Positions 7,800 to 20,203 of a stretch of DNA of 64,000 nt are shown here, piece by piece. Every line of letters begins with the position of its first letter. Positions within the stretch are counted from its first letter, which is position 1. Source of the stretch: Pseudomonas prosekii (GTDB lineage Bacteria > Pseudomonadota > Gammaproteobacteria > Pseudomonadales > Pseudomonadaceae); contig NZ_LT629762.1 of assembly GCF_900105155.1 (NCBI RefSeq), positions 2,294,001 to 2,358,000 on the forward strand. The letters run 5' to 3'. A program made the position numbers and the translations under genes. The notes below the pieces were generated by a model. The model searched no databases. It saw only the letters and a program-made list of their open reading frames with translations, and was not told where the DNA came from.

Positions 7800-9074
7800 G
7801 TGAAAACTGCTGTTGCTCCACTTGCCCATGAAGTTCCGCCCTCCGCGCTGGATGAAGCGGTCGCCGAGCTGCAAGAGATTTACATCGAGAAAGGCACGCC
7901 GATGTTCATGCGCACGGTGTTGGCGCTGTTCTCCGGTGGCTTCGCAACGTTTGCGCTGCTCTATTGCGTGCAGCCGATGATGCCGCTGCTGTCCCACGAA
8001 TATTCGATCAACGCGGCGCAGAGCAGCCTGATCCTCTCGGTGGCCACCGGCATGCTGGCGATTGGTTTGCTGATCACCGGGCCGATTTCCGATCGCGTCG
8101 GGCGCAAACCGGTGATGGTGACGGCATTGTTCGCCGCCGCCCTGTGCACCATGGCCAGCGCGATGATGCCGAGCTGGGAAGGCGTGTTGATCATGCGCGC
8201 GTTGATCGGTTTGTCGCTGAGCGGCCTGGCGGCGGTCGCCATGACGTACCTGAGCGAAGAAATTCACCCGCAACACATCGGCCTGGCGATGGGTTTGTAC
8301 ATCGGCGGCAATGCGATCGGCGGGATGAGCGGACGGCTGATTACCGGCGTGTTGATCGATTTCGTCAGTTGGCACACGGCGATGCTGGTGATCGGCGGTC
8401 TGGCGCTGATCGCGGCCACGGTGTTCTGGAAGATCCTGCCCGAATCACGCAACTTCCGCGCGCGCTCGCTGCACCCCCGCAGCCTGCTCGACGGCTTCAC
8501 CATGCACTTTCGCGACGCTGGCCTGCCGCTGCTGTTCCTCGAGGCGTTTGTGTTGATGGGCGCGTTTGTCACGTTGTTCAACTACATCGGCTATCGCCTG
8601 CTGGCGGCGCCGTACGACATGGATCAGGCGTTTGTCGGGTTGCTGTCGGTGGTGTACCTGTCGGGGATTTACAGCTCGGCGAAAATCGGTTCGCTGGCCG
8701 ACAAACTCGGCCGCCGCAAAGTGCTGTGGGCGACGATTGTGCTGATGCTCGCGGGGTTGGCGCTGACCCTGTTCACGCCGCTGCCGCTGGTGATCATCGG
8801 CATGCTGATCTTCACGTTCGGCTTCTTCGGCGCGCACTCGGTGGCCAGCAGCTGGATCGGACGCCGCGCCATCAAGGCCAAGGGTCAGGCTTCGTCGCTG
8901 TATCTGTTCAGCTATTACGCGGGTTCGAGCATTGCCGGCACGGCGGGCGGGGTGTTCTGGCACATGGGTGGCTGGAACGGGATCGGCTTGTTTATTGGCG
9001 GGCTGCTGGTGATTGCGTTGCTGGTGGCGTTGAAATTGGCCAAGTTGCCGCCGCTCGACGCTGTAAAGGCCTGA
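7800..9074 (+). CDS. MFS transporter, YnfM-like exporter
   Basis: A 424-residue major facilitator with twelve likely membrane segments and the motif-A loop GPISDRVGRKPVMV between TM2 and TM3, repeated as SLADKLGRRKVLW between TM8 and TM9. The sequence resembles the YnfM/arabinose-efflux group, which act as drug or metabolite exporters. The GTG at 7800 was chosen because GAGG precedes it by 6 nt; the ATG at 7755 has no ribosome-binding site. About 45 cytoplasmic residues precede TM1, ending in TPMFMRTVLALFSGGF. It is divergent from, and probably regulated by, the adjacent LysR protein. Substrate unknown. Confidence 0.85.
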   Translation: MKTAVAPLAHEVPPSALDEAVAELQEIYIEKGTPMFMRTVLALFSGGFATFALLYCVQPMMPLLSHEYSINAAQSSLILSVATGMLAIGLLITGPISDRVGRKPVMVTALFAAALCTMASAMMPSWEGVLIMRALIGLSLSGLAAVAMTYLSEEIHPQHIGLAMGLYIGGNAIGGMSGRLITGVLIDFVSWHTAMLVIGGLALIAATVFWKILPESRNFRARSLHPRSLLDGFTMHFRDAGLPLLFLEAFVLMGAFVTLFNYIGYRLLAAPYDMDQAFVGLLSVVYLSGIYSSAKIGSLADKLGRRKVLWATIVLMLAGLALTLFTPLPLVIIGMLIFTFGFFGAHSVASSWIGRRAIKAKGQASSLYLFSYYAGSSIAGTAGGVFWHMGGWNGIGLFIGGLLVIALLVALKLAKLPPLDAVKA

Positions 9075-9094
9075 GTTCGGCCAACCAAAAACAA

Positions 9095-9185
9095 CTGTGG
9101 GAGCGAGCTTGCTGGCAATGACGGCTTCACATTCAACATCTCTGTTGACTGATCCGCCGCCATCGCGAGCAGGCTCGCTCCCACA
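9095..9185. repeat. REP pair
   Basis: CTGTGGGAGCGAGCTTGCT at 9095 and its inverted mate CATCGCGAGCAGGCTCGCTC at 9161, in the convergent region between the MFS gene and hemE. The first copy is altered after TTGCT. Confidence 0.7.
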
Positions 9186-9216
9186 TTAAAACCGGGTGTT
9201 TGTTAACCCTTCACGA

Positions 9217-10284
9217 TCACTCGTGATACTGCGCCGACAGTTCATGCACGGCGCGCAGGAAGGCGCCGGCATGTTCCGGGTTAACTTCCGGGGTGATCCC
9301 GTGACCGAGGTTGAACACGTGGCCGCTGCCCTTGCCGTAGCTGGCCAGAATGCGCCCGACTTCTGTGCGGATGGCTTCCGGTTTGGCGTAGAGCACGGTC
9401 GGGTCCATGTTGCCTTGCAGCGCGACTTTGTTGCCGACGCGCTCGCGGGCGTTGCCGATGTCGCAGGTCCAGTCCAGGCCCAGCGCGTCGGCGCCGGCGT
9501 CGGCGATGCTTTCCAGCCACAGACCGCCGTTTTTGGTGAACAGGATGACCGGGACTTTGCGGCCGTCGTGTTCGCGGATCAGGCCGCTGACGATTTTGCG
9601 CATGTAGGCCAGGGAGAATTCCTGGTACGCCGCCGCCGAAAGATTACCGCCCCACGTGTCGAAGATTTGCACAGCTTGCGCGCCGGCCATGATCTGGCCG
9701 TTGAGGTAGCTGGTGACCGACTGTGCGAGTTTATCCAGCAGCAGGTGCATGGCTTGCGGGTTGTCGTAGAGCATGGCTTTGGTTTTGCGGAAGTCTTTCG
9801 ACGAGCCGCCTTCGACCATGTAGGTCGCCAGTGTCCACGGGCTGCCGGAGAAGCCGATCAGCGGCACGCGGCCGTTCAGTTCGCGGCGGATGGTGCTGAC
9901 CGCGTCCATCACGTAGCCGAGGTCTTTGTGCGGATCCGGGATCGGCAGCGCTTCGATATCGGCCAGCGTGCTGACGACTTTCTTGAAGCGCGGGCCTTCA
10001 CCGGTTTCGAAGTACAGGCCTTGGCCCATGGCGTCCGGGATGGTCAGGATGTCGGAGAAGAGGATCGCCGCGTCCAGTTGCGGATAGCGGTCGAGCGGCT
10101 GCATCGTGACTTCGCAGGCGAACTCCGGGTTCATGCACAGGCTCATGAAGTCACCGGCCTTGGCGCGGCTGGCGCGGTATTCCGGCAAGTAGCGACCGGC
10201 CTGACGCATCATCCATACCGGCGTGACGTCTACGGGTTGCTTGAGCAGGGCGCGAAGGAAACGGTCGTTCTTCAGGGCAGTCAT
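9217..10284 (-). CDS. hemE: uroporphyrinogen decarboxylase
   Basis: A 355-residue cytoplasmic enzyme that decarboxylates the four acetate side chains of uroporphyrinogen III to give coproporphyrinogen III in heme synthesis. Signature 1 ([16 protein letters not shown], residues 22-37) contains the substrate-binding Arg27 and Arg31; FSDIL holds the essential Asp78; signature 2 ([16 protein letters not shown]) follows. Length is normal for the family. It is transcribed away from the MFS gene and in the same direction as gltD, separated from it by a REP pair, so it is probably expressed on its own. Confidence 0.97.
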   Translation of the reverse strand: MTALKNDRFLRALLKQPVDVTPVWMMRQAGRYLPEYRASRAKAGDFMSLCMNPEFACEVTMQPLDRYPQLDAAILFSDILTIPDAMGQGLYFETGEGPRFKKVVSTLADIEALPIPDPHKDLGYVMDAVSTIRRELNGRVPLIGFSGSPWTLATYMVEGGSSKDFRKTKAMLYDNPQAMHLLLDKLAQSVTSYLNGQIMAGAQAVQIFDTWGGNLSAAAYQEFSLAYMRKIVSGLIREHDGRKVPVILFTKNGGLWLESIADAGADALGLDWTCDIGNARERVGNKVALQGNMDPTVLYAKPEAIRTEVGRILASYGKGSGHVFNLGHGITPEVNPEHAGAFLRAVHELSAQYHE

Positions 10285-10416
10285 GTCGGCATCCGGAAAA
10301 AAAGTGCGGGCATTTTCTCAGAGCGCGACGCAAAAGGCACGGTTGCAGGTCAGCCTTTTGTCTATCGGGTCAATTTATCGCAGTGAAAACCGGGTATTCG
10401 CAACACTGAGAAACAA

Positions 10417-10507
10417 CTGTGGGAGCGAGCTTGCTCGCGATGGCGGCCTCTCATTCAACATCTCTGTCGACTGAACTACCGCTATCGCGAGCAAGCTCGC
10501 TCCCACA
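10417..10507. repeat. REP pair
   Basis: CTGTGGGAGCGAGCTTGCTC (10417) and inverted GCTATCGCGAGCAAGCTCGC (10482), both near-perfect, between hemE and gltD. Confidence 0.8.
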
Positions 10508-10536
10508 ATTAATCGCATTCCAGTTTTGGAAAACGA

Positions 10537-11988
<1,452 letters not shown>

Positions 11989-14900
11989 TCACTGCGGGTT
12001 GGCACGGGTGCTGGAAAGCAACGATTTCAGGTTGGCAGCCTTGGGCTTGACCAGCCAGAAACGGCGCAGATAGTCATCGAGGTTTTCAGCGAGGTTACGA
12101 CCCCATTCGCTGTCGGTTTCCTCGACGTATTCGTCCAGCACGCGTTGCAGGTGGCTGCGATAGGCTTCCATCGCTTCGCCGCTGATCCGCTGGATTTCCA
12201 CCAGTTCGTGGTTGACCCGGTCAACGAAGCTGTTGTCCTGATCGAGCACGTAAGCGAAACCGCCGGTCATGCCTGAGCCGAAGTTGTAACCGGTCTTGCC
12301 CAGAACGCAGACAAAACCACCGGTCATGTATTCGCAGCAGTGATCGCCAGTGCCTTCCACCACGGTGTGAGCCCCGGAGTTACGCACGGCAAAACGCTCG
12401 CCCGCGGTGCCGGCAGCAAACAACTTGCCGCCAGTGGCGCCATACAGGCAGGTGTTACCGATGATCGCGCTGTCCTGGGTCTTGTAAACGCTGCCCTTCG
12501 GCGGAACGATGACCAGTTTGCCGCCGGTCATGCCTTTGCCGACGTAATCGTTGGCGTCGCCTTCCAGATACATGTTCAAGCCGCCGGCGTTCCACACACC
12601 GAAGCTCTGACCGGCCGTCCCTTTGAAGCGGAAGGTGATCGGCGCGCTCGCCATGCCTTGGTTGCCGTGCTTACGCGCGATTTCGCCGGAGATCCGCGCG
12701 CCGATCGAACGGTCGCAGTTGCAGATATCCAGTTCGAACTCGGCGCCGCTTTTGTCGTTGATGGCCGAGGTGGCCATGTCGATCATCTTCTCGGCGAGCA
12801 GACCTTTGTCGAACGGCGGGTTGCGCTCAACCTGGCAGAACTGCGGTTTGTCGGCCGGGATGTGATCGCTGCCCAACAAGGGCGTCAGATCGAGGTGCTG
12901 CTGCTTGGCAGTCTGGCCTTCGAGGATGTCCAGCAGATCGGTACGACCGATCAGCTCCTCGAGGGAACGCACGCCCAGTTTCGCCAGCCACTCACGGGTT
13001 TCTTCGGCGACGTAAGTGAAGAAATTCACCACCATGTCGACGGTGCCGATGTAGTGATCCTTGCGCAGCTTCTCGTTCTGCGTCGCGACGCCGGTGGCGC
13101 AGTTGTTCAGGTGGCAGATGCGCAGGTATTTGCAGCCCAAAGCGATCATTGGCGCGGTGCCGAAGCCGAAGCTTTCAGCGCCGAGAATGGCTGCCTTGAT
13201 CACGTCGAGGCCGGTTTTCAGGCCGCCGTCGGTTTGTACCCGGACCTTGCCGCGCAGGTCGTTGCCGCGCAGGGTCTGGTGGGTTTCGGCGAGGCCGAGT
13301 TCCCACGGGGCGCCGGCGTATTTGATCGAGGTCAGCGGCGATGCGCCGGTGCCGCCGTCGTAGCCGGAAATGGTGATCAAGTCCGCGTAGGCCTTGGCCA
13401 CACCGGCAGCGATGGTGCCGACGCCTGCTTCCGCAACCAGCTTCACCGAGACCAGCGCTTTCGGGTTGACTTGTTTCAAGTCGAAAATCAGCTGCGACAA
13501 GTCTTCAATCGAGTAGATGTCGTGGTGCGGCGGCGGCGAAATCAGAGTCACGCCCGGCACTGCATAACGCAGCTTGGCGATCAGCCCGTTGACCTTGCCA
13601 CCCGGCAACTGACCACCTTCGCCGGGCTTGGCGCCCTGAGCGACTTTGATCTGCAGCACTTCGGCGTTGACCAGGTATTCCGGGGTAACCCCGAAACGGC
13701 CGGTCGCGACTTGTTTGATTTTCGAGCTCTTGATCGTGCCGTAACGCGCCGGGTCTTCACCACCTTCGCCGGAGTTGGAACGCGCACCGAGGCGGTTCAT
13801 CGCTTCGGCGAGGGCTTCGTGAGCCTCGGGCGACAAGGCGCCCAACGAGATGCCGGCGGAGTCGAAGCGCTTGAGCACCGATTCCAGCGGTTCGATCTCA
13901 CTGATGTCCAGCGCCGTGTCCAGCGTCTTCACTTTGAACAAGTCGCGGATCATCGACACTGGGCGGTTATCCACCAGCGCCGTGTATTCCTTGAATTTGC
14001 TGTAGTCGCCCTGCTGCACAGCGGCTTGCAGCATGCTGACGACGTCCGGGTTGTAGGCGTGATATTCGCCACCGTGGACAAACTTCAGCAAACCGCCCTG
14101 CTGGATCGGCTTGCGCGGGCTCCAGGCTTCGGCGGCGAGGGCTTTCTGTTCGGCTTCGATGTCGACGAAACGCGCACCCTTGATGCGGCTCGGCACACCG
14201 CGGAAGCTCAGTTCGCAGACTTCTTCGGACAGGCCGATGGCTTCGAACAACTGCGCACCGCGGTACGAAGTGATGGTCGAAATGCCCATCTTCGAGAGAA
14301 TCTTCAACAGACCTTTGGTGATGCCTTTGCGGTAGTTCTTGAACACCTCATAGAGGTCGCCCAGCACTTCACCGGTACGGATCAGGTCGCCCAGCACTTC
14401 GTAGGCCAGGAACGGATAAACCGCCGAGGCGCCGAAACCGATGAGCACCGCAAAGTGGTGCGGGTCACGTGCGGTAGCGGTCTCCACGAGAATGTTGGAG
14501 TCGCAACGCAGGCCTTTTTCGGTCAGGCGATGGTGCACCGCGCCGGTAGCCAGCGAAGCGTGGATCGGCAACTTGCCCGGGGCAATATGCCGGTCACTCA
14601 ATACGACCTGGGTACGACCGGAACGCACGGCTTCTTCAGCCTGATCGGCCACGTTGCGGATGGCCGCTTCGAGGCCGACGCTTTCGTCGTAGTTGAGGTC
14701 GATGATCGCGCGCTCGAAACCCGGACGCTCCAGGTTCATCAGCGAGCGCCACTTGGCCGGCGAGATCACCGGCGAGCTGAGGATCACGCGCGAGGCGTGT
14801 TCCGGCGATTCTTCGAAGATGTTGCGCTCGGCGCCGAGGCAGATTTCCAGCGACATGACGATGGCTTCACGCAGCGGGTCGATCGGCGGGTTGGTGACCT

Positions 14901-16434
14901 GCGCGAACTGCTGGCGGAAGTAGTCGTACGGCGTGCGCACGCGCTGCGAGAGCACGGCCATCGGCGTGTCGTCGCCCATCGAGCCGACGGCTTCGTAGCC
15001 TTGCTCGCCGAGCGGACGCAGCACCTGATCACGTTCCTCGAACGTGACCTGATACATCTTCATGTACTGCTTGAGTTGGTCAACGTCGTAGAACGCCGAG
15101 CCGTGGTCGTTATCTTCCATGGTCGCCTGGATGCGCAGGGCGTTCTTGCGCAGCCATTGCTTGTACGGGTGACGCGACTTCAAGCGGTTGTCGATGGCGT
15201 CGGTGTCGAGGATCTGCCCGGTTTCGGTGTCCACGGCAAAGATCTGCCCCGGACCGACACGGCCCTTGGCGATGACGTCTTCCGGCTGGTAGTTCCAGAC
15301 ACCGATTTCCGAGGCCAGCGTGATGAAACCGTTGGTGGTGGTGACCCAACGCGCCGGACGCAGACCGTTACGGTCGAGCAGGCACACGGCGTAGCGACCA
15401 TCGGTCATGACCACGCCGGCCGGGCCGTCCCACGGCTCCATGTGCATCGAGTTGTACTCGTAGAACGCACGCAGATCCGGGTCCATGGTTTCGACGTTCT
15501 GCCACGCTGGCGGAATGATCATGCGCACGCCACGGAACAGGTCGATGCCACCGGTGACCATCAGTTCGAGCATGTTGTCCATGCTCGACGAGTCGGAACC
15601 GACGCGGTTGACCAGCGGGCCGAGTTCTTCCAGGTCCATCAGATCGTTAGTGAACTTGGTGCGACGGGCCACGGCCCAGTTGCGGTTACCGGTGATCGTG
15701 TTGATTTCGCCGTTGTGCGCGAGGAAGCGGAACGGCTGCGCCAGCGGCCATTTCGGCAAGGTGTTGGTGGAGAAGCGCTGGTGAAACACGCAAATCGACG
15801 TTTGCAGGCGCTCGTCGCTGAGGTCTGGATAGAAGGCCGACAGGTCCGCCGGCATCATCAGGCCTTTATAGATGATGGTTTTGTGCGAAAAGCTGCAGAT
15901 GTAGTGGTCGGTGTCGGCGGCGTTGGCCACGGACGAGCGACGACGCGAGCTGAACAGTTTGATCGCCATGTCCTGATCGCTCAGGCCTTCACCGCCGATG
16001 TACACCTGCTCGATCTGCGGCAGGCGCTCAAGGGCCAGGCGGCCGAGGACGCTGGTGTCGATTGGCACTTTGCGCCAGCCGACGAGGGTCAGGCCGGCAG
16101 CGAGGATCTCGCGGTTCATGTTCTCGCGAGCGGCCTCGGCTTTCACCGGGTCCTGATTGAAGAAGACCATGCCCACGGCGTATTGCTTGGGCAGTTCGAC
16201 GCCGAAGGTTTCCTGGGCAATGGCTCGCAGGAACACATCGGGCTTTTGAATCAGCAAGCCGCAACCGTCACCGGTCTTGCCGTCGGCGTTGATCCCACCG
16301 CGGTGGGTCATGCAGGTCAGGGCCTCGATGGCCGTTTGCAAAAGGGTATGACTGGGCTCGCCCTGCATGTGGGCTATCAGGCCGAAACCGCAGTTATCCT
16401 TGAATTCATCTGGTTGGTACAGACCTGCTTTCAT
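11989..16434 (-). CDS. gltB: glutamate synthase large subunit
   Basis: About 1481 residues, the usual size. The N-terminal glutamine amidotransferase domain begins with a short propeptide followed by the nucleophilic Cys in [11 protein letters not shown], near residue 15. It is followed by the central domain, the FMN/Fe-S synthase domain ([20 protein letters not shown], and CATGVATQ with the cluster cysteines), and the C-terminal beta-helix domain rich in TGG and GGFA repeats. It makes two glutamates from glutamine and 2-oxoglutarate. The ATG at 16434 has GGTGAG upstream; an in-frame GTG at 16440 is possible. A well-spaced promoter lies about 110 bp upstream. Confidence 0.97.
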   Translation of the reverse strand: MKAGLYQPDEFKDNCGFGLIAHMQGEPSHTLLQTAIEALTCMTHRGGINADGKTGDGCGLLIQKPDVFLRAIAQETFGVELPKQYAVGMVFFNQDPVKAEAARENMNREILAAGLTLVGWRKVPIDTSVLGRLALERLPQIEQVYIGGEGLSDQDMAIKLFSSRRRSSVANAADTDHYICSFSHKTIIYKGLMMPADLSAFYPDLSDERLQTSICVFHQRFSTNTLPKWPLAQPFRFLAHNGEINTITGNRNWAVARRTKFTNDLMDLEELGPLVNRVGSDSSSMDNMLELMVTGGIDLFRGVRMIIPPAWQNVETMDPDLRAFYEYNSMHMEPWDGPAGVVMTDGRYAVCLLDRNGLRPARWVTTTNGFITLASEIGVWNYQPEDVIAKGRVGPGQIFAVDTETGQILDTDAIDNRLKSRHPYKQWLRKNALRIQATMEDNDHGSAFYDVDQLKQYMKMYQVTFEERDQVLRPLGEQGYEAVGSMGDDTPMAVLSQRVRTPYDYFRQQFAQVTNPPIDPLREAIVMSLEICLGAERNIFEESPEHASRVILSSPVISPAKWRSLMNLERPGFERAIIDLNYDESVGLEAAIRNVADQAEEAVRSGRTQVVLSDRHIAPGKLPIHASLATGAVHHRLTEKGLRCDSNILVETATARDPHHFAVLIGFGASAVYPFLAYEVLGDLIRTGEVLGDLYEVFKNYRKGITKGLLKILSKMGISTITSYRGAQLFEAIGLSEEVCELSFRGVPSRIKGARFVDIEAEQKALAAEAWSPRKPIQQGGLLKFVHGGEYHAYNPDVVSMLQAAVQQGDYSKFKEYTALVDNRPVSMIRDLFKVKTLDTALDISEIEPLESVLKRFDSAGISLGALSPEAHEALAEAMNRLGARSNSGEGGEDPARYGTIKSSKIKQVATGRFGVTPEYLVNAEVLQIKVAQGAKPGEGGQLPGGKVNGLIAKLRYAVPGVTLISPPPHHDIYSIEDLSQLIFDLKQVNPKALVSVKLVAEAGVGTIAAGVAKAYADLITISGYDGGTGASPLTSIKYAGAPWELGLAETHQTLRGNDLRGKVRVQTDGGLKTGLDVIKAAILGAESFGFGTAPMIALGCKYLRICHLNNCATGVATQNEKLRKDHYIGTVDMVVNFFTYVAEETREWLAKLGVRSLEELIGRTDLLDILEGQTAKQQHLDLTPLLGSDHIPADKPQFCQVERNPPFDKGLLAEKMIDMATSAINDKSGAEFELDICNCDRSIGARISGEIARKHGNQGMASAPITFRFKGTAGQSFGVWNAGGLNMYLEGDANDYVGKGMTGGKLVIVPPKGSVYKTQDSAIIGNTCLYGATGGKLFAAGTAGERFAVRNSGAHTVVEGTGDHCCEYMTGGFVCVLGKTGYNFGSGMTGGFAYVLDQDNSFVDRVNHELVEIQRISGEAMEAYRSHLQRVLDEYVEETDSEWGRNLAENLDDYLRRFWLVKPKAANLKSLLSSTRANPQ

Positions 16435-16543
16435 AGACACTTTCTCACCAGGCTGCTTCTTTTCGAAGCAAATTTCTTTTCAATTCAACCACTTGCGATC
16501 CGCGCCGAACGTTCGTCGACTTAGCGGGGGCAAAAGGGTGGTC

Positions 16544-16572
16544 ATTGTACACAGCGACACAGACGCTCACAA
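16544..16572 (-). promoter_or_regulatory. putative sigma-70 promoter of gltBD
   Basis: Minus strand: -35 TTGTGA (16572-16567), a 17-bp spacer and -10 TACAAT (16549-16544). The predicted start near 16537 leaves a leader of about 100 nt before gltB. Confidence 0.5.
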
Positions 16573-16757
16573 ATTTGACGACGAACTGTCGCAAATCTAT
16601 GTCGCATTTGTGAAAGGTTTAAAGCGATCTGCTGTGCTAGTCAAAACTTTTTTAATTTTGACCGCAACGACTCAAAGACTACTGTAACGCAGACACCACA
16701 AGGCACGCGGCCTGTAGAGGCGGCGCGCACTTGCAGAAATTTTGAGGTGCTTGGAGA

Positions 16758-16778
16758 GGCGGCCTGGGTAAGGCCGCC
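16758..16778 (-). terminator. putative terminator of the pil-aro-damX operon
   Basis: A perfect 7-bp stem GGCGGCC/GGCCGCC with a 7-nt loop, 7 bp beyond the damX stop. No strong T-run follows, so it may be weak or act as an mRNA 3' end stabiliser. Confidence 0.45.
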
Positions 16779-16784
16779 GAATCT

Positions 16785-18386
16785 TCAGCGAGTTGTTGCC
16801 AGTTCCTGTTGGACGCTGGCGACAGTGCGAGGCCAAGGTTTACCAGCCTGAACCTTCGCTGGCAAGGCCTTGATGGCGGTGAGGGCTGCATCGCGGTTGG
16901 CGAAGCTGCCGTAGGTGATGACGTAAAGCGGTTTGCCGTTCAGGACTTTCTTGAAATAACGGTACTCGCCGCCCTGCTCCTTGACGAAGCTTTGCGCAGC
17001 GGTTTCAGAGCTGGTGCCGAGGATCTGCACTACGTAATTGCTCGTCGGCTGACCGCCGTACCAGCCTGCACCAGCAGCCTTGGCCACGGTGACCGGCTTC
17101 TCGGCAGGTTTGGCAGCAACGGCAGGCTTGGCCGGCGCTGGCGCCGGTTTTGCCGCTGGCGCCGGGGCAGGCTTGGCGGTTGCGATCTGGGTCGGTGCCG
17201 GAGCTGGAGCCGGTTTGGCCGCTGGAGCTGGAGCCGGGGTCGGTGCCGGGCCTGGCTGAATGCCGGCCGGTGGCGCCGAGGTGGTCACGGTTGGCGGCGT
17301 CGCGCTGGAGCCTTCGACCGGCACGCCGTCGTCGCCTTCAGTGATACCACCGGCCGCTTCGGCCAGCGGGCTGCGCATGACCGGCTGCTGCTGGCCGACC
17401 AGCGGCAGCGGCATCGGTTGGGTGTTACCGGCGAACTCAACGGCAGGTGCGCCGCCAGCAGCATTCGGTTGCGGCGTGCCCAACGGCAGTTGCGCCTGCT
17501 CGTTGACCGGAGCGCCGGTGGTCGGTGTCTTGCTGCGGCCCGGCATCAACCAGGCGGCGGCTACCGCGACCACGACTACGGCGGAAATCGCCAATACGTG
17601 TTTCTTCGGCATGTTGAACCCCATACTTGGACGCTTCACCGCTGTGCGGCTGGCAATCATTGCTTCGATCATCGCATCGCGGGCAACCTGGTTGATGTTG
17701 CCAGGCCAGCCGTCGGAGCTTTCGTGAATATCAGAGATCTGATCTGCGGTAAAAAGTTCGATACCGCGGCCGGCGCCTTCGAGACGCTGATCGAGGTATT
17801 CGCGGGTTTCTTCTTCGGTGTACGGCTGCAGTTCGATGACGTGAAAGCGCTCTTCCTCGAGGTTCAAAGCCTCCAGTTGCGCGATCAGCGACGACTCGCC
17901 GAACAGGAACACGTGCGGGCGACCTTCAGGTGCGCCAGCGGCCAGCGCCATCAAGGCTTCGAGCGAGGATTCGTCGAGTTGCTCGGCGTCGTCCACCAGC
18001 AAATAGACTTCCTGCCCGGTGAGCGCCAATTGCACCACTTGAGCGAGGATCGCGCCGATCTCTGGCTGAGCCACGTTCAGCGCTTGCGCGACCTGACGCA
18101 ACACGCCCGCCGCATCACCGGCGCCACGGGCGGAAACCACCACGCTTTGCACCGATTGCTTGTTGGTGCTGGCCACCAGAGCCTGGCGCAGCAGCGTCTT
18201 GCCACTGCCTTGCGGGCCAGTGACAACGAGCAGCAACTGGCTGTAACGCGCCAGATGATGCAGTTGACCCAGCACTGGTTTGCGCTGGGCCGGGAAGAAT
18301 TTGAAGCCAGGCACCCGTGGTGCAAAAGGGTCATGGCTCAACTGGAAATGGCCGAGGAAAGCCTCGTCGGCATGCAAACTAGTCAT
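16785..18386 (-). CDS. damX: DamX-like cell-division protein: AAA ATPase plus SPOR domain
   Basis: 533 residues. An ExeA-type AAA domain occupies about residues 15-245 (Walker A GPQGSGKT at 57-64, Walker B LLVDDAEQL). A membrane segment (about 264-282) follows, then a long Pro/Ala/Lys linker of PAPAPAAKPA-type repeats, and a C-terminal SPOR domain (about 450-530) that binds denuded septal peptidoglycan. The enterobacterial DamX lacks a clear ATPase; the Pseudomonas form has this fusion. It is the last gene of pilMNOPQ-aroK-aroB-damX, 10 bp after aroB. Confidence 0.85.
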   Translation of the reverse strand: MTSLHADEAFLGHFQLSHDPFAPRVPGFKFFPAQRKPVLGQLHHLARYSQLLLVVTGPQGSGKTLLRQALVASTNKQSVQSVVVSARGAGDAAGVLRQVAQALNVAQPEIGAILAQVVQLALTGQEVYLLVDDAEQLDESSLEALMALAAGAPEGRPHVFLFGESSLIAQLEALNLEEERFHVIELQPYTEEETREYLDQRLEGAGRGIELFTADQISDIHESSDGWPGNINQVARDAMIEAMIASRTAVKRPSMGFNMPKKHVLAISAVVVVAVAAAWLMPGRSKTPTTGAPVNEQAQLPLGTPQPNAAGGAPAVEFAGNTQPMPLPLVGQQQPVMRSPLAEAAGGITEGDDGVPVEGSSATPPTVTTSAPPAGIQPGPAPTPAPAPAAKPAPAPAPTQIATAKPAPAPAAKPAPAPAKPAVAAKPAEKPVTVAKAAGAGWYGGQPTSNYVVQILGTSSETAAQSFVKEQGGEYRYFKKVLNGKPLYVITYGSFANRDAALTAIKALPAKVQAGKPWPRTVASVQQELATTR

Positions 18387-18396
18387 CGGGATCTTA

Positions 18397-19497
18397 TTAA
18401 CCTTTAAGCTGAGCCAGGGCGCGGTAATCCGCTCCCAGCGTGGCCTGTAGAACCTCTTTCGGATAATCGTCGGTCACCACCGCTTCGCCCATGCGGCGCA
18501 GCAGCACCAGGCGCAAACGACCGTCGATCACTTTCTTGTCAATTGCCATGTGTTCGAGAAAATCGGCTTCTGTCATCTCTTCCGGCGGTACCACCGGCAG
18601 GCCGGCGCGCTGGAACAGGCGGATGCCGCGATCGCGTTCCTGCTCGCTGATCCAGCCGAGACGTGCGGACATTTCCAGCGCCATTACGGTGCCAGCAGCG
18701 ACCGCCTCACCGTGTAACCACACACCATAGCCCATGTGGGTTTCGATGGCGTGACCGAAGGTGTGGCCCAGGTTCAAAGTAGCGCGAACCCCGGTTTCCT
18801 TTTCATCGGCGCCGACCACTTCAGCCTTGGCTTCGCAGGAGCGCTTGATCGCGTAGGTCAGCGCCACCTGGTCAAGCGCACGCAGGCGCTCGACGTTGTC
18901 TTCGAGCCAGGTGAGGAACGGCTCGTCGCAGATCAATCCGTATTTGATGACTTCGGCCAGGCCCGCAGAGAGCTCGCGAGCCGGCAAGGTATTGAGGGTG
19001 GCGGTGTCGATCAGCACGACATTCGGCTGATAGAAGGCGCCGACCATGTTTTTGCCCAGCGGATGATTGATCCCGGTTTTGCCGCCGACCGACGAATCGA
19101 CCTGCGAGAGCAACGTGGTCGGCACCTGAATGAAATCGACGCCGCGCTGGTAGCACGCTGCAGCGAAACCGGCCATATCACCAATCACGCCGCCGCCGAG
19201 GGCGATAACCGTGGTGCGGCGGTCGTGCCGTGCGGTCAGCAGACCGTCAAAAATCAGTTGCAGGGTTTGCCAGTTCTTGAACGACTCGCCGTCCGGCAAC
19301 ACAACGGACACCACCGAAAACTGCGCGAGGCTTTTGCTCAAGCGTTCGAGATAGAGCGGCGCCACGGTCTCGTTGGAGATGATCGCCACTTGCCGTCCGC
19401 GAACATGCGGGGCCAGCAACTCAGGCTGATCCAACAAACCTTCGCCAATATGAATCGGGTAGCTGCGCTCGCCTAGATCGACCTTGAGTGTCTGCAT
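18397..19497 (-). CDS. aroB: 3-dehydroquinate synthase
   Basis: 366 residues. It converts DAHP to 3-dehydroquinate, the second step of the shikimate pathway, in the cytoplasm using NAD+ and a divalent metal. Visible motifs are the NAD-binding GGGVIGD (101-107), the metal ligands Glu182 (AEVIKYG), His245 ([11 protein letters not shown]) and His262 (LHGEAV), and SVGGKTGIN with the active-site lysines. The ATG at 19497 begins the usual MQTLKVDLG. It follows aroK by about 180 bp on the same strand. Confidence 0.97.
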   Translation of the reverse strand: MQTLKVDLGERSYPIHIGEGLLDQPELLAPHVRGRQVAIISNETVAPLYLERLSKSLAQFSVVSVVLPDGESFKNWQTLQLIFDGLLTARHDRRTTVIALGGGVIGDMAGFAAACYQRGVDFIQVPTTLLSQVDSSVGGKTGINHPLGKNMVGAFYQPNVVLIDTATLNTLPARELSAGLAEVIKYGLICDEPFLTWLEDNVERLRALDQVALTYAIKRSCEAKAEVVGADEKETGVRATLNLGHTFGHAIETHMGYGVWLHGEAVAAGTVMALEMSARLGWISEQERDRGIRLFQRAGLPVVPPEEMTEADFLEHMAIDKKVIDGRLRLVLLRRMGEAVVTDDYPKEVLQATLGADYRALAQLKG

Positions 19498-19555
19498 GTG
19501 TCCCCACAGTGAAGATGGAATCAGGCGTCCTGCCTCGAATAATCCAATGTGCCGG

Positions 19556-19590
19556 TAACCAAATGGGCCCGGCTAACCAAATGGCCCGGC
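19556..19590. repeat. short tandem duplication
   Basis: TAACCAAATGGGCCCGGC (19556-19573) is followed directly by TAACCAAATGGCCCGGC (19574-19590), the second copy missing one G. It lies in the aroK-aroB spacer. Confidence 0.7.
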
Positions 19591-19680
19591 GTCTGCTGGT
19601 GTGACGCCGCTTGCCAGCCATCCGCCACAACCTTTGCGGCGATGACAGGACGCCGAGGATAGCGCATTTCGCGCCGCGCT

Positions 19681-20199
19681 TTAACGGGGAGGAAGTTGCT
19701 GCAAGCGGTCGAGAATGTCGAGGACGACCATTCGCGGCGGCCGCTCATCGGTTTCCACCACCAGATCGGCGATTTCCCGATAAAGCGGATCGCGCAGGGT
19801 CAGCAGATCACGCAGGGTTTTCGCCGGATCGGCGGTGCGCAATAACGGACGATTGCGATCACGGGAGGTGCGGCCGACTTGCTGCTCGACCGAGGCGTGC
19901 AGGTAAACCACCCGTCCGCCGGCATGCAGGGCGCGACGATTGGCTTCACGCATCACCGCGCCGCCACCGGTCGCCAGCACCACGCCGTCGCAGGCGCACA
20001 GCTCTTCGATCATCGCTTGCTCGCGATCACGAAAGCCGGGCTCGCCTTCCTTATCGAAGATCCACGGGATATTGGCGCCGGTTCGCAATTCAATTTCCTT
20101 GTCGGAATCTTTGAATGGCAGGCGCAGCTCTTTGGCCAGCAAACGGCCGATGGTGCTTTTTCCAGCGCCCATCGGTCCTACAAGAATCAAATTTCGCAC
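19681..20199 (-). CDS. aroK: shikimate kinase I
   Basis: 172 residues, a P-loop kinase that phosphorylates shikimate at the 3-hydroxyl. Walker A GPMGAGKS is at 8-15, the metal/shikimate-binding DSD at 31-33, Arg58 in GFRDRE, and the GGG shikimate-binding loop at 78-80. It starts 4 bp after the pilQ stop, so it is part of the pil operon, a linkage conserved across gammaproteobacteria. Downstream aroB lies behind a 183-bp spacer. Confidence 0.97.
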   Translation of the reverse strand: MRNLILVGPMGAGKSTIGRLLAKELRLPFKDSDKEIELRTGANIPWIFDKEGEPGFRDREQAMIEELCACDGVVLATGGGAVMREANRRALHAGGRVVYLHASVEQQVGRTSRDRNRPLLRTADPAKTLRDLLTLRDPLYREIADLVVETDERPPRMVVLDILDRLQQLPPR

Positions 20200-20203
20200 A
20201 GAA

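Noticed and set aside
12340..16524. Very long plus-strand open frame (over 1300 codons) opposite gltB
   Set aside because: It is antisense to a fully convincing glutamate synthase gene; high GC removes stops from the opposite strand. No independent domains are visible.
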